Source of the DNA: Cladochytrium replicatum
Taxonomy: Eukaryota > Chytridiomycota > Chytridiomycetes > Cladochytriales > Cladochytriaceae
NCBI GenBank assembly: GCA_025526935.1
Contig: JAHLKD010000030.1
Location: forward strand, 124,001 to 188,000
DNA: 64,000 nucleotides
Direction of reading: 5' to 3'
Shown in pieces: positions 13,571-25,370 of this stretch. The notes under the pieces are model-generated. The model saw only the letters and a program-made list of their open reading frames with translations. It had not been told where the DNA came from and made no database searches. Position numbers and translations under genes: made by a program. Numbering within the stretch: the first letter of the stretch is position 1; each line of letters begins with the position of its first letter.

Positions 13571-13917
13571 ATGAACCTTTTGAATAGCCTTATTGAGCAG
13601 TCGAGAATCTTTGAAGACGGAGGGGATAGTGCTCGCGAACTCTTGTCCACGTTTCCTGACGTTGAGCCAGCAGATATTATGGCAAACCTACACAAATATA
13701 TGCCACTATGGCCCGCGTGCGGAGATGTTTACAAAAAAACAGCTAGACGACACATTCGAACACTATAGAAAGTACTTTTGGCCTTGCACAGGAGGTGTCG
13801 AGGGGGAAGATGGATGAAGGCAGACTGAATGATACTAAAACGTCAACTAGACCAGTGGTGCACTGGAAGTTTTTCAAGTGGGAGGACTTGGATTATAAGG
13901 GTGTGACGGAAGCTTAA
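13571..13917 (+). pseudogene. Frame-broken ORF remnant, unrecognised
   Basis: Coding-like text is spread over three frames. It starts MNLLNSLIEQSRIFEDGG, continues ADIMANLHKYMPLWPACGD, shifts frame at an A7 run near 13733, then reads KQLDDTFEHYRKYFWPCTGG, and ends in the third frame with VVHWKFFKWEDLDYKGVTEA. I do not recognise the family. It sits just behind the esterase remnant, so the two may have decayed together. Confidence 0.3.
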
Positions 13918-13970
13918 AATTATGATTCTTTGACTTTTTGACTGCATTTCGTTTTTTGCAATACTTCACA

Positions 13971-16417
13971 CTAAATCGCTTTTCGCGAGGCAATCAACGG
14001 GCTAACATGCCTTTTTGGGGCGCGGTAGGTAAATCCCACAAATGCAAGACGCTTTCTTATCTCGAGCGGATCCTCATCTCCAAAGTTGTCTTTTGGCCGT
14101 TGATCTGTATTTGCAATGGCGGTTGCATGACCGTCCAAAGCAGCCCATCGACGCTCTACCTCATCTTCATCGATCTGATCAAAGTAGCGCGTGTCAGACA
14201 GAGAAGTTAGCCTCGGGACGAATGGGGGCGACTGAGTCTGGAGGGTGTCCCACTGGATACCGCGGAACCAGGGATGCTGCTTTATGTCAGTCGCATCCCC
14301 TTCCAGCTCGATCAAATCTAGCATTTTGTCCTTTTGGGCGGTTTGCTTACGGCTGATATCCTTCGGGTTATCACCAACAGGAGCACGTCCCAGACGGTCA
14401 TTGCGATCGCAGCAAAGACGGAGGATCAGACCTTGTGCTTCAGTGGTGACATGTGGTTTCGGAGGAAACCGCAAAAACTTGCGCCAGTTCAGAACTTTGT
14501 GTCTGGTTTGATCGCGTGTTTGAGAACAGAACGGTGGGAATCCGTAAAGCATCTCAAACAAAATGACCCCGAGTGACCACCAGTCACACCCCTTGTCGTA
14601 CCCAGTTCCCAAAAGTACTTCAGGAGACATGTAGTTGTTAGTGCCGACAATAGAATAAGCCATCGTCCTCCTATTCCTGTTACGCCATTCGAGAATCTTT
14701 TGATGGATTTCAGGTATATAATCTTCATCTTCAAATATATCTAATGCTATTGAGCAATGTTAACCTGGAATTTTCCAAACCATAGACAAATTTACCTGTT
14801 CGAGCTTGGAAGACGGTCGACCGTCTCTGTTCTGCAAAGTACGAGGAGTCGTGAGCCCAATGCAGGTCCCGAGCCAATCCAAAATCAGCCAGTCTAAGGT
14901 GCCCTTGTGCATCAAAGAGAAAATTGTCCGGCTGCCCGAGCATTAGGTATTTGCAATCCAATAACGCTGTCATGTCACCTTTATATCCCGATGCAATATC
15001 CTATTTATTTACTCGATTAGCGTTTCAAAGGAGGCTAAATCACCGAAAAATACCCGAGTTTATGAGCTTCTTCAATTGCAAGCACCATTTCTGCGGCATA
15101 AAACTTCGCCATATCCTCATTGAAAATGTCATACTTAACCAGCAAGCTATATTCAGCAAAGTAAGCTTGCAACTCTGAGAAGTGTACTGTTTGGGTCTTA
15201 CCTTAGAAGATCGCCACCTATACGTAATTATTAGAGGTTAGGAAGAGTACCTCCATTGGTATTGACAAGAACCTACCCGGTAGCCACTCCATCACAAAGT
15301 ACAGATGATTTTCGTCTTGAAACCCATAGAACAGCTTAACGATCCAGCTACTCACTTCAGTGGCCTGACTCAACAGATCCCGTTCTGCGCGCACATGCTT
15401 CTCTTGACCGCGTCGAACCATGTCACATTTCCTCAGAACCTTCATAGCAAAGAGCTCCCCTGTGCTCTTTTGTCGGGCAAGTCGTACGAGGCCGAACGCC
15501 CCGTGGCCAACTGTTTTCAGCTTCTCGAAATCTTTCTCACTCATTCTTTCTCGAATCAACCTCATGTTTTCCGATTCTTGTTTGAGCCATTCATGCCTGA
15601 GTCTCTTTTTCTCCGATGCGGAAAGGTTAGCTTGTCGTTCAAGTTCTGCTTCAAAACGCGCTCTGCGTCTTGCTCGACTGCCTGCTATTCCACCGCTTCC
15701 ACTTTTCTGAGTTAAATTTGAAAAGTACTGCTCCATGTATATTTTAGTTGCAATAGATCGCTCCACTGTTTGCATTGATATTTCTTGACGTTTTGCCCGT
15801 ATATCAGTTCCAGAGGGTGGAGAAGCTTTAATACTGCTTCCCAACGCATTGTGCGCAGAGTCCAATCCCTCACGTTCATCCTTGGCTCCTTGATTTTGAC
15901 TTTTGCTGGGTAACGAAACGCCGTTTTTCTTTTCACGTCCTTCGTAAGAAACTTTCCTCGGAGAAGCCCACATACTCAAAATGCTTCCAATATTTCCATT
16001 TGCAGGGTTTGGTTTTGATTGCAGCCCGATCTGTGGTTGAACGGATTCCTCGTCTTCCGCAAGAGATCTTGCGCCCATGAGGCTAAAAAGATTCATTGTC
16101 CCAGCAGATCTTCCAATTCCACCCAAACGTGGTGCAACTGGACTTCCCCAAGATATATTTGATGGAGCACTTGAATGGAGATTTTCAATAGATTTGCCAT
16201 CTTTTGCTTCAAGTCTCAACTGGCCAAGTGCCCTGGAAAGCTCGTTGTCGTCATGCCTTGATTTTAACGTACCTGATAAGAGCTGAGACTTTCCGACAAT
16301 CGGATTGTTTAACTCACATGCTGAGCTTCCGCCAGAAAAGGCAACCACGCGCCAAGAAACTTTGATGAAAAATTGCCTCAACCCACCCAGCCACTCTTGC
16401 AAGAATAGCACATACAT
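13971..16417 (-). CDS. NDR/LATS-family AGC protein kinase (Cbk1/Orb6/Cot1 type)
   Basis: Serine/threonine kinase of the NDR family, which controls polarity and cell separation with a MOB partner. A long disordered N-terminus is followed by the MOB-binding helix ([18 protein letters not shown]), the Gly loop [12 protein letters not shown], the catalytic Lys in [21 protein letters not shown], then [20 protein letters not shown] (DFG), the T-loop [38 protein letters not shown], and a C-terminal hydrophobic motif FVGFTYR. Short introns separate the Gly-loop exon, the [14 protein letters not shown] exon, the DFG exon and the T-loop exon. The start is uncertain: ATG 16417 (MYVLFLQEW) lies 3 bp from the start of the dehydrogenase on the other strand, and an internal Met such as [11 protein letters not shown] near 16095 is a good alternative. 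Confidence 0.88.
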
Positions 16418-16420
16418 GAA

Positions 16421-17512
16421 ATGCCTCCGATCTACTACAAAGACGTTTTCTTGCCTTCCAATCTCGCTGTAATCACCGGATCCGCTTCCGGAATCGGCCG
16501 CGCAACCGCGATTAGGCTTGCGTCCTTCGGGATGCATCTGGTCCTCGCCGATCGCGATTTTTCCGAACTCGCACGAACTGTCGCGGATATCCAAAGCGCT
16601 TCGCCCAGCGCCAAAATCGTTCCAGTTGAGACAGATGTATCTTCTCCGCAGTCCGTTGCGGCCCTCGCGGCGGCCACTTCCGCAGCGTTCCCAAGCCAGC
16701 CGGTTCGCTTTCTGATGAATAATGCGGGAACTGGAACTGGAGGTGGTGCATTGGCGTCTTTGGAGGCATGGACTAAGACAATGGGGACCAATTTCTGGGG
16801 TGTTGTCAATGGAACTCAGGCATTTCTCCCGGGTATGCTTGCATCGAAATTGCCCTCAATTGTCGTCAACACTGGCAGCAAGCAAGGAATTACATCGTAA
16901 GGAATCCTAATCGAATCTAAAATCGTTTTGCTGATAAACGCAATTTATTTCCCCAGCCCCCCAGGGAATCTTGCATATAATGTGAGCAAAGCGGGAGTGA
17001 AAGCCTACACAGAGGGACTTCAGCATGAGTTGCGGAATAACAAAGAAGGAGGCCAAGTGTCTGCCCATCTCCTTGTCCCTGGGTATGTGATACCTCAACA
17101 GCAAGATGTTCCCAACAAATGATTGACCATGTAACGCTAAGGTGGGTGAATACCTCCATCTTCTTAAAGGAACAGCGAGACCGTCTCGGAGCAGATTTTG
17201 ATGTTGAGAAGGTTGCCTTCCATGAAAACAAGCCTGCGTCTGGTGCATGGATGCCATCGCAGGTGGTTGATTACATGCTAGAGTTTCTGAAAGAGGGCAA
17301 ATTTTACATAATTTGCCCTGACAACGAGGTAACCTGTCAGGATATCGTTCAAAAAGTTTTTTAACTGTGACATGAAGGTTTCTGTGGAGCTCGACAAAGC
17401 GCGGATGACCTGGACTATGCAGGACATCACGGAGGACCGAGTGCCTTTGAGCAGGTGGGACCCTGAATACGCTGATGGTTTCAAGAAGTTTTTGGAGCAG
17501 CGTGGACGTTGA
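16421..17512 (+). CDS. Short-chain dehydrogenase/reductase (SDR)
   Basis: NAD(P)-dependent oxidoreductase with a Rossmann fold. It has the cofactor loop TGSASGIG, the acidic residue after beta-2 (LADRD), NNAGTG, the catalytic Ser in VVNTGSKQG, and YNVSK (Tyr and Lys). Exon 1 is 16421-16896, the intron 16897-16956 (60 bp), and exon 2 resumes at 16957 in phase with PPGNLAYNVSK. A second intron lies between LLVPG and WVNTSIF, and a third between PDNE and VSVELDKARMTW (about 17327-17372). It ends FKKFLEQRGR. The substrate cannot be told from sequence. Confidence 0.9.
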
Positions 17513-17674
17513 TGCATGTTTCTGACTTCTGGATGTAAAACATGATCCAAAATTATCACACTCCACCGATGAACAAAGGGCGGACTCGAGCAGAGTTGAA
17601 CATGTGCTACACAACGTTGTTTTCCTCATCGTCAGATCCACCAATCGCTAAGCGGGCTCCAACTTCGGCACCTG

Positions 17675-18865
17675 TCAGTGCATCCTCAGGCTCTTTGTCC
17701 ATTGATTGCCCTTCTCGCCCAAACTCCCCCTTCTTTTGAAGTACGGCCCTTTTTCGATCTGCAAGGTGCTCGCGGGTCTTTCTCCGCCGTCTTTTCTTCT
17801 TTTAGTGAGCCGTCCTTCGGCATCGCGGACCAGAATTTGCAAGATCGTCCCTAAGTTGCGTCTCGTTAGTTCTGCTTCTCGAGAAGTGCTTTCGTTGATA
17901 GGGGGCCATGACGATGCGCCTAAGATCTCCTCAAGCCTTTTGATTTCCTGCTCCAGCATTGCAGTTTGTTCATCGAGAAACCTTTCGGCTTTCTAATTTG
18001 AACAGATCAGATGATCATGTTCTCATACTTCCTGGGTGGCAGATTCCACGGCATGTATTGCTGCGTCTGAAATTCTCATTCTGGCTTTCAGGAGAGTTCT
18101 CTCCTGCTAGGTTACCGATTAATCTCCTTCTTGAATCTACTATTTTCCGCCTCGTGCCGCGGCGTGCCTTGATCGAAGCGTGAGTTCTAGCTTTGAAATA
18201 TTTACAAGATATCGAACATAATCTGCATAAGGAAACATTTCGAGCCGAAGCTCATCAGCCCTGGTGATAGTGTCACTTGCTGCGTCCAGAGATTTCGACT
18301 TGGTACCAGTCATTCTCCTTCTTACTGTTGATTGGTCAGTTATTTTTCTTTCCAAGAACGCACTGACGTACCAGTATGCACTTCTGTTTGTATTCGCCCA
18401 ATTCCTTCTCTAGCGTCGATGATCTGTTTGCAGTTACAGTGTGTACCTGTAAATGAACAATATTAATATTTGAGATTAGAGACGTTTCTTGGTCTAGTTA
18501 TGACACTGAAAGTTATAACTCACTTCGAGTCTTTCGGACGGTCAGCTTGCCAAATCCTGAGACAATCACTTTTCAACCTCGCACGTAATACTCGCTCGAC
18601 CGTATTCTTATCTTTCGGTGGCGTCGAGATGGACTTCAGCATCGGGACCCAGTATCCCAGCATCCCCTAGTATCTTCGGTAGCCTAGATAATGAAGGAGC
18701 GGCCCGTTCTTCTTTTTCATGCGAAGACGCCCCTGACTTGATGCGTTGTTTGGTGACCGCTCCCGTTCGCTCTGCGTGATTGAAGTTTTGCTCGGGAGGG
18801 GACGTTGATTGCGACGTCGCGCTTTGTTCAACGTCTCCACGCTTTCTTTGTGAACCAGCGATCAT
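17675..18865 (-). CDS. Small coiled-coil protein, unrecognised
   Basis: Multi-exon gene. Readable exons are 18608-18865 (polar, starts MIAGSQRKRGDVEQ), a piece near 18490-18640 with VERVLRARLKSDCLRIWQ, one at 18140-18360 with RADELRLEMFPYADYVRYL and NISKLELT, then RTLLKARMRISDAAIHAVE joined across a short intron to KAERFLDEQTAMLEQEIKRL (about 17990). It ends at 17675 in a basic tail (LTKRRKDGGERP). Heptad-like helices suggest a structural or complex-subunit role. Exon joins and the true start are not settled, and I assign no function. Confidence 0.45.
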
Positions 18866-19453
18866 GGGAATCCCTACGTTTAAATCATCTTCCTAGGATT
18901 CCATGGCAGTGCTTGCTTTACGGAAAGACTGGATGACACGTTAATCGATGATCCACTTGTGTGACTCGCAGCTCCCGGTGCAACAGAGGTTCATTCAAAA
19001 TTGTTTCTCGATCTATTAGTGGCACAAATCCAAACTCAGCCCGGAAGGGAGGTACGTTGATGGTGATCGACTTATAAGGAGATCAACAGCAGATGATGGC
19101 CTTGTTGAGTTGGAATTGTTCTGATTCAAGCGTCTTTATTCCTACTAAACTGGTCCAATATATACCTTTCCTCCACCCAGCAACGACCAAGACAACGGTC
19201 TAGATCACAGACCTTCGATGATATCAAACATTCAACACCCTTTTGCTCAGGTGCCCGAGACAACAATGGCACATTTGTTGCAGATTGACACCAAGCGAAG
19301 ATCCAGCGTGAGACAAAGACTGATTTGGATTTATGTTCATTCTCAAAAATCATTGGGATTAAGATCATCTTTAAAAAAAAGACAAAAAGTTCTGAAATAC
19401 AAACGATGAATTACAAGGGTAGTGATTTATCGTCATAATATTTATAACTATAA
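18866..19453. other. Intergenic region
   Basis: No coding signal. It should hold the promoter of the coiled-coil gene and the 3' end of the Rco1-like gene, both on the minus strand. No site is clear enough to call. Confidence 0.4.
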
Positions 19454-22400
19454 TCATCCAGACTTCTCCTTTCGCCGTTGGGCAATGTTCTTCCGCAAAT
19501 CATCAAGAAAATCACGGTACTGTGGTGCATGCAACAAAGAAAGAAGCTCTTGGTCCTCAGTGGAAAGGTGGGCATCACGAGAATCGCCTGACTGCTCGTT
19601 GCCGACACTTTGACAGGTGTTAACAACACTCTGACCCGAATCCTGCTCTTCCAAGGAGGTATCATTTCCGTGATCCGCAGAGTCACTGCGTGTTGTGGAT
19701 GAAAATGTGTTGCAGCCATTGGGATTGCCCGCAATGGCGTCCATCGCTCGGCTCTGCTGGATACGATATGCGATGTCGGTTTGGAGCATTGTAAGCGATG
19801 TCAGCCACTTTGACAAATATTCATCAGCATTGTATGAAATCAAAGTTCAATAATAGCATACTACCTGTTCGACTTCGCCATCTGTAGCCCTCTGCGCTTC
19901 CCACCTACGAAAAACTCGATCACGAGAATCGCTCGTCATCTCGACTAACGATGCAACCACCGGCAACGTATCCATCCACGGCGGCCTTCGAACAGTTGAG
20001 CTTTGATCTCTATGTGACCATCTCGCAGATGGCCGAATAGGTTTCAACGGTTTCAGCGGGACGTTGGCACGGCGCTTGCCACCAGCTGCTGGCTTCTTCT
20101 CAGATTTGGCATCACCCCCATCAATCACATTGGCAATACATCCCACCTCTGAAGTGTTTTCAGAACGTCGAGCAGCATCTGTTCGCCTCTTCTTGTGTGA
20201 CTTCTTCTCGGCTGTCACCCCGTCATTACGGTCTCGTTCGACGACGTTACTGGCTTCATATAGCTCTCCAATGGGACAGCTCCAGTTTTCATCCAATCCC
20301 TGTGGAAGAGACACCATCGTACGGGAAAAAGCTTCACTTTCCTCCTCGGTCATCCCCTCATCCCAGGCATCGTTCACAGAGGGATTAGAATTCATTGAAG
20401 ACGACGCTGAGGTGCAATCTTTGTCAGCTTCAATCTTATCTTGGAGCTCTCTCATCGTTCGAACTTTCTGCAAAAAGTCCAGCCTAATCCTACGCTCTGG
20501 AATACGGTATCGAACACCAGCTGATTCGAATTCGGCAGCTGGTGTATCATTGACCACTTCAATATCGCCGTCGTTTCGGCTGTTACGTGTTTGAATGACA
20601 GCATTCGCAGGAATGATTGGAAGCGGCATCGGAGGTCGGTTCATCGGATAACCTGGTTGAGGAGGGTGCCAAACTGGAGCAACACCTTGATACATCAATC
20701 CTTCGGGACGAGGAACAAAGACGTGCACTAATGGCAAAGCAGGTGCGATAGGACGTGGAATGGGTCGGAAGAAAGGAGGCCGCGCAACATGTGGGTGGCC
20801 AAATGGACGATCGTGATGCATCAGGAAATGATTCCGTATTTCGGTGCGCGGATTTTCGTCGGATGCGCTGGAGGTTGATATTGTGGTGATCGAAGACACA
20901 GTAGATAAGGTCGAGAAGGTCGAAGGTGATACTGCTCGACCGTTAGCATCGATTTCAAAAAACTCGTGTTCCTCTTCGATGTTTTGCACATCTTCGCGTC
21001 CAGGGATCGGATTGTAGAGCTGCTCATCGCTTCCTTGATCATGTCCATGTGTCGATTGATGGCCTCCCGATGCTGAGTCTACATCCATTCCGTTCGTTTG
21101 ATCAACAACTGAGATATTACTGCTGTTTTGTGGAGCGCTCTGTTGCCTTTCGCCACTACCATCACGCGATTCTTGCATCAGCATATCTTCAGCATCCGAC
21201 GGATCTCCTTCCTCCTTCACCTCCACCCAAATCCAATCCCGCAATTTCCTCTTCTTTGGCACTGCCAATTCCGCATGGCAAGGGCACATCCACTTCCGCC
21301 GAAGGGTCAAGCTTGCTGGGATTGGTAGTGGTCCAAGAACAGACGTGATGCCAACCTGCTGCTGCTCAGTGCTATCACCGGCCATCGGAATCCCAAGGTT
21401 GATCCGAACTCCGTGAGTTCCACCACCTTCGTCAGCGTATTCCCATGCTTCGCTGGTAACTGTCTCGGGACCCCAAGTCCTTGCGCGAAGTTTGCGGGCA
21501 TAATTGACATCAACTGTTTCCTTTTCCTGACGAATTTGGGAAGGTACCGAGGTGAGGGGTGGAGTTAAACAATCCAAATGCCAAAACAAATCACAAAAGT
21601 CACATTTGATCATCTCTAGACGGGGGACACCAAACTTAATGACCCCTCCGGACACATCTTCTGCCAGCCCCACGGATTGAGTGCCATGAGTAAACGACTC
21701 AAGGAAACAATGTGCAGCGAACTTTTCTCCAGACTTTGAGCAGCGATAGCACATAGGAATTGTTTCCTGAGCTGCAATTCCTGCCTTCTGCGAGCAATTA
21801 TTGGCGGTTGCATTCGGAGTTGTGCCGGATCCAGCAGCATTTTCGCTATTGGTGGCAATCAACCGACCTCCTCGGACGTCTTTCCTACCCCAAGGTAAGG
21901 TCGTAGGTAGAGGAGGTTGAATCGGAGGTCGAGGCTGTAAAGCGCGTTCGTCGAGAGCTTTCAACGACAATTAGAACACGACATAAAATTTCAATGCGCT
22001 CGCTACCATTCTTTCGGTTGTAAGATGAGCGAGAGCTTCGCCCTGAATTTGTCATTCCAAGGACCTCAGTATCTCGCATATCAATGAATGCACCTGAGAC
22101 TGGATGACTCAACACTCCATCAAAAAGTGTTTTGATGTCTGGAGTCAGCTCGAATGTTTTCGGTGGCGAGATTTCAAGTTGCCAGAGCATTTCACTGAAC
22201 GCGACCGCCACCAGACTAGATGAGCTGCGAACTCCTTCCACTGTTATTGGGATATATCGAGACTTAGTGCCGGTAGAAAATAACTGGGCTGAAGATTGGG
22301 ACAAACTGGCATTTTGAGCTACTCGTGCTTTTTTCGGTTGCGATTTCGTTTTTGCTCGTTCATATGCATCAGCTGGAAAATCGGGAAGCTGTTATCAAGT

Positions 22401-23606
22401 GAAGTGTGTTTGATAATGAGAATCAACCGGGGATGTGACGAAAATATTCGTACCCTATTCGCTTTGCATACTTTGCATTCCCAAGCTCCCTCAGGCAACT
22501 CATTTGCCAGAAATCCTTCCTCGACACACGCAGAGTGGAACGTTCGGGGGCAGAAGTCGCAGCAAAGTAGGTCACCAGGAAGAAGACAAGTTGAGCAATG
22601 ATCATCGCTTGTAGCAACCTTCAAAGCGACGAGATGAAGATTAATTCATACTGCTAACACAAACAAAAACCTTTATTTCATCCTCTCGGCCATGTTGCTG
22701 ACCCAACTTTTTATCACTTCCAGACTTCGAGCTCTCCAGCTTCCGTTTGTGCCCATTTCGTCCCTGAGAAGTTGAGGAATCCGCAGATCCATTTGTCTGT
22801 GATTTTTTTCGTCCATAAAACTTTTGTGCGGCCGCTCTCAGTTGAGCAAGGTCATCATCGAGATCCGGAGGGTGAACATCCTGCTCATTTGGGTTGACTC
22901 CTTGTGCCGCTGTAGCCGCCACGAATAAATTGTTTCCCTGCATTCCGTCTGAGAAAGGAGGTTGCGACGCTGTTGTGTGAGATTTAGCTGAGTTCGGTGG
23001 GGGTTTAAAGGGATTGACAAGCCCAGGAGGTATGGGTACGCCCATATGGTATTGCCGTCTCTGTGTGGAAATGGGAAGAGAAACGAAACTTTGGGGACCG
23101 CCGTCACCTTGCCCAATTTTCCCCCGGCGAGGTGGTGGATTTACAGTCAGCATTATTTTCGCTTTAGCCCGTGCCCTTGCCCTTGAGTTCTTCGAAACGG
23201 GCTCATCCTCTTCCAAAGGCGACCTATCGCGGTGTCGAGGAGAACGTGGAGAGGATGCATCCGTCACAACTGAGAGATCTGAGTCACTGTCTGAACCAGT
23301 GTCAAGTGTCTTTTGACGACCATCATTGTCGTTCGAATGTGAGCGCTGCCGTTTCAATCGACCGCTTTCTTCAGTTGGAATGGAGGAGGACGAATTCGCT
23401 TCATTAGCCTCCGGTGGGGATAAAGATGGTGTTGTTGCCTTTACAGGAGGGTGTGTACCAGAACTGACAGCATCAGCTTCGTGCAACCGCTTCATAGATG
23501 TCTGCCCTTCAGAGCTCTCAGATATTTGCAGCTCATGTCCCGATGTACTCCTCAAGACTCGCTCAATATGCAACTGAGACTGTACCAAAACTTTCGCCTC
23601 GGGCAT
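19454..23606 (-). CDS. Rco1/PHF12-like double-PHD chromatin protein
   Basis: Likely subunit of an Rpd3S/Sin3-type histone deacetylase complex. The long first coding exon (22641-23606) is low-complexity and basic and starts MPEAKVLVQSQ at ATG 23606, just after an intron acceptor, so a non-coding first exon probably lies near 23640-23760. The next exon has a PHD finger: DHCSTCLLPGDLLCCDFC, RTFHSACVEE, ECKVC. After a linker exon with KSRYIPITVEGV, the large exon (19847-21970) carries a second zinc-binding block (CYRCSKSGEKFAAHC ... KCDFCDLFWHLDCL ... RKWMCPCH). The two-PHD layout with an intervening segment is that of Rco1. The last exon ends IAQRRKEKSG. Confidence 0.75.
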
Positions 23607-24099
23607 CACCTGCAAATATATGTGCAAAGATTAGCCCACTATTATAAGTTAAGGTTGGGAATTAACGAAGAGCCACCTCCCGGAACAGAGATGTCAGAGA
23701 CAACAGCACACAAAGGTTAACTCATCGAAAAAAAGGCGGGACCGAGCTGAGTTGACTCGATAGTTGGGACACAATGAAGCATATCCACTCACGAAGCTCT
23801 AACATGATATGAAGATCAAAAACACAATAGCTCCCCACCTTTGAGATGCAGACGTCGTTACAGCCCGAGTTCCCAACTATCTAAGCAGCTTCACCAGACA
23901 AACCAAATAGATAATAGTCCTATGCAGTTGAACGCTCACTTTCAATGCGATTCTTGCGATTGTAGCTGGCAAAAGAGGAAGTTCAGTTTGGCAATTTAAA
24001 CCACGTGTCTTCACCTACATTGTTCCGTTACACGATTACACGGAGATCGTCGTTGTGAGCAAAAAGCGACGTAATTATGATCAGATTGTGCAATCTTCC
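23607..24099. other. Upstream region of the Rco1-like gene
   Basis: Contains the intron and probable non-coding first exon of the Rco1-like gene (23607 to about 23760). Beyond that I see nothing codable. Confidence 0.4.
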
Positions 24100-24101
24100 C
24101 T

Positions 24102-25370
24102 GTGTTTGTCCGAGCGATGTTCGTCCGCCGTTCTCCCAGCCGTTCCTTCCGCCAGTTGTTTGCTGGGGACTGGAGCTGTGGCTGGTCGGCCAAACAACAC
24201 CCAAAAGAGTTTGGAAGAGGCGAGGGGACGCTCCATGAGCGGAAAATCGACCGATCCTGGACGATTCTTGACCACTTTAGCTAACTGGAAAGGGTCTGTG
24301 GAAAAAGAACGCTCGTCGGGCTACTGAAGTCGAAACATGCTCTGGACCTGCTTCGAATGCTACAACCCCAACCACTTTAGACAAGCTCCACATATATTCC
24401 GTTTCGAGCTATTCCAAAGACAGGCTGATCGCAAGAACTTAAATCGGAGACTCCACAAACCAAAATCCACCACAAGGTGAGGAGGGAATCGAGGTGTTTG
24501 CAGTATGCTGATTGAACAGCACGTACTGGAAAGCCAGAAGATACGAGCAAATCAGGCTGATATTCAATGGTTCTACTCACTCAATCCCGACAAATTCAGT
24601 CATACACAGACTATTTGAGACGCTCGAGAATATTTGTTGAGAACACTCACAGAAAAAGGAAAGCAGTCCTTTTTTATCCATTTGTTGATGACACAGAATC
24701 GACTCACAAAGATCACTCGAGACGTGAATACGACAACAATGATTTTCAAATTGCTGTGCGAATATTTGGTAAGTCTACAGTGCTGTATGTCAACACACGG
24801 TGGCACATGCAGTTCTGAATCGAGCAACTTATTTCAGAATGGAGGTTCTCTTGCTCCATTGGAACGATTTCACAGTAAACAAATATCATGGTGATCCTGC
24901 AGGATATGCAAAATTTTTGGCTTGAAGCTGGTATTGCGGAATGCACTCATGGAATATTGCTACTGTATCGATCAGGCGATGTTAGAGGAGCTGAAAATTT
25001 CGCTTCAATCTACCAAGGCCGCTCTGGAGGGCTCCTGATGCTAGATCCAATAGTGAATCGATCTCTTCTTCAGATCTACGCAACAGCTGGAGAAGCAGAA
25101 AATGCCGCAGCGAGATTCATCAAGTTGTTGAGAAATTTCCATAATCAGGACCTTGGTGGAAGTATATAGCAAAGCCCGCAAACAGCAAGATCGATATTCT
25201 ATCAAAGGATTTATTCCCTCAGCGATCGAAGAGTTATACAATCTTTTCCCAAACAACTTTGCGTATTCATTACCTGATCGGTTTATTCTTGAAGAAAGGC
25301 ATGGGGACGCAATTTTTGAGATCATGCAGGATGAACACACCCGAACCCACAATTGAAGAGCTTCCACTTC
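24102..25370 (+). pseudogene. Broken helical-repeat (PPR/TPR-like) gene remnant
   Basis: Coding-like stretches on the plus strand need several joins or frame changes. They are a basic, presequence-like start (MFVRRSPSRSFRQLF, about 24117), then YEQIRLIFNGSTHSIPTNSV near 24545, then EAGIAECTHGILLLYRSGDV and DPIVNRSLLQIYATAGEAEN (24925-25120), then with a frame change RYSIKGFIPSAIEELYNLFP (25190-25250). The helical pairs with small residues at fixed spacing look like pentatricopeptide-type repeats. Stops between segments fit decay, although several could be introns. Function not assigned. Confidence 0.35.
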
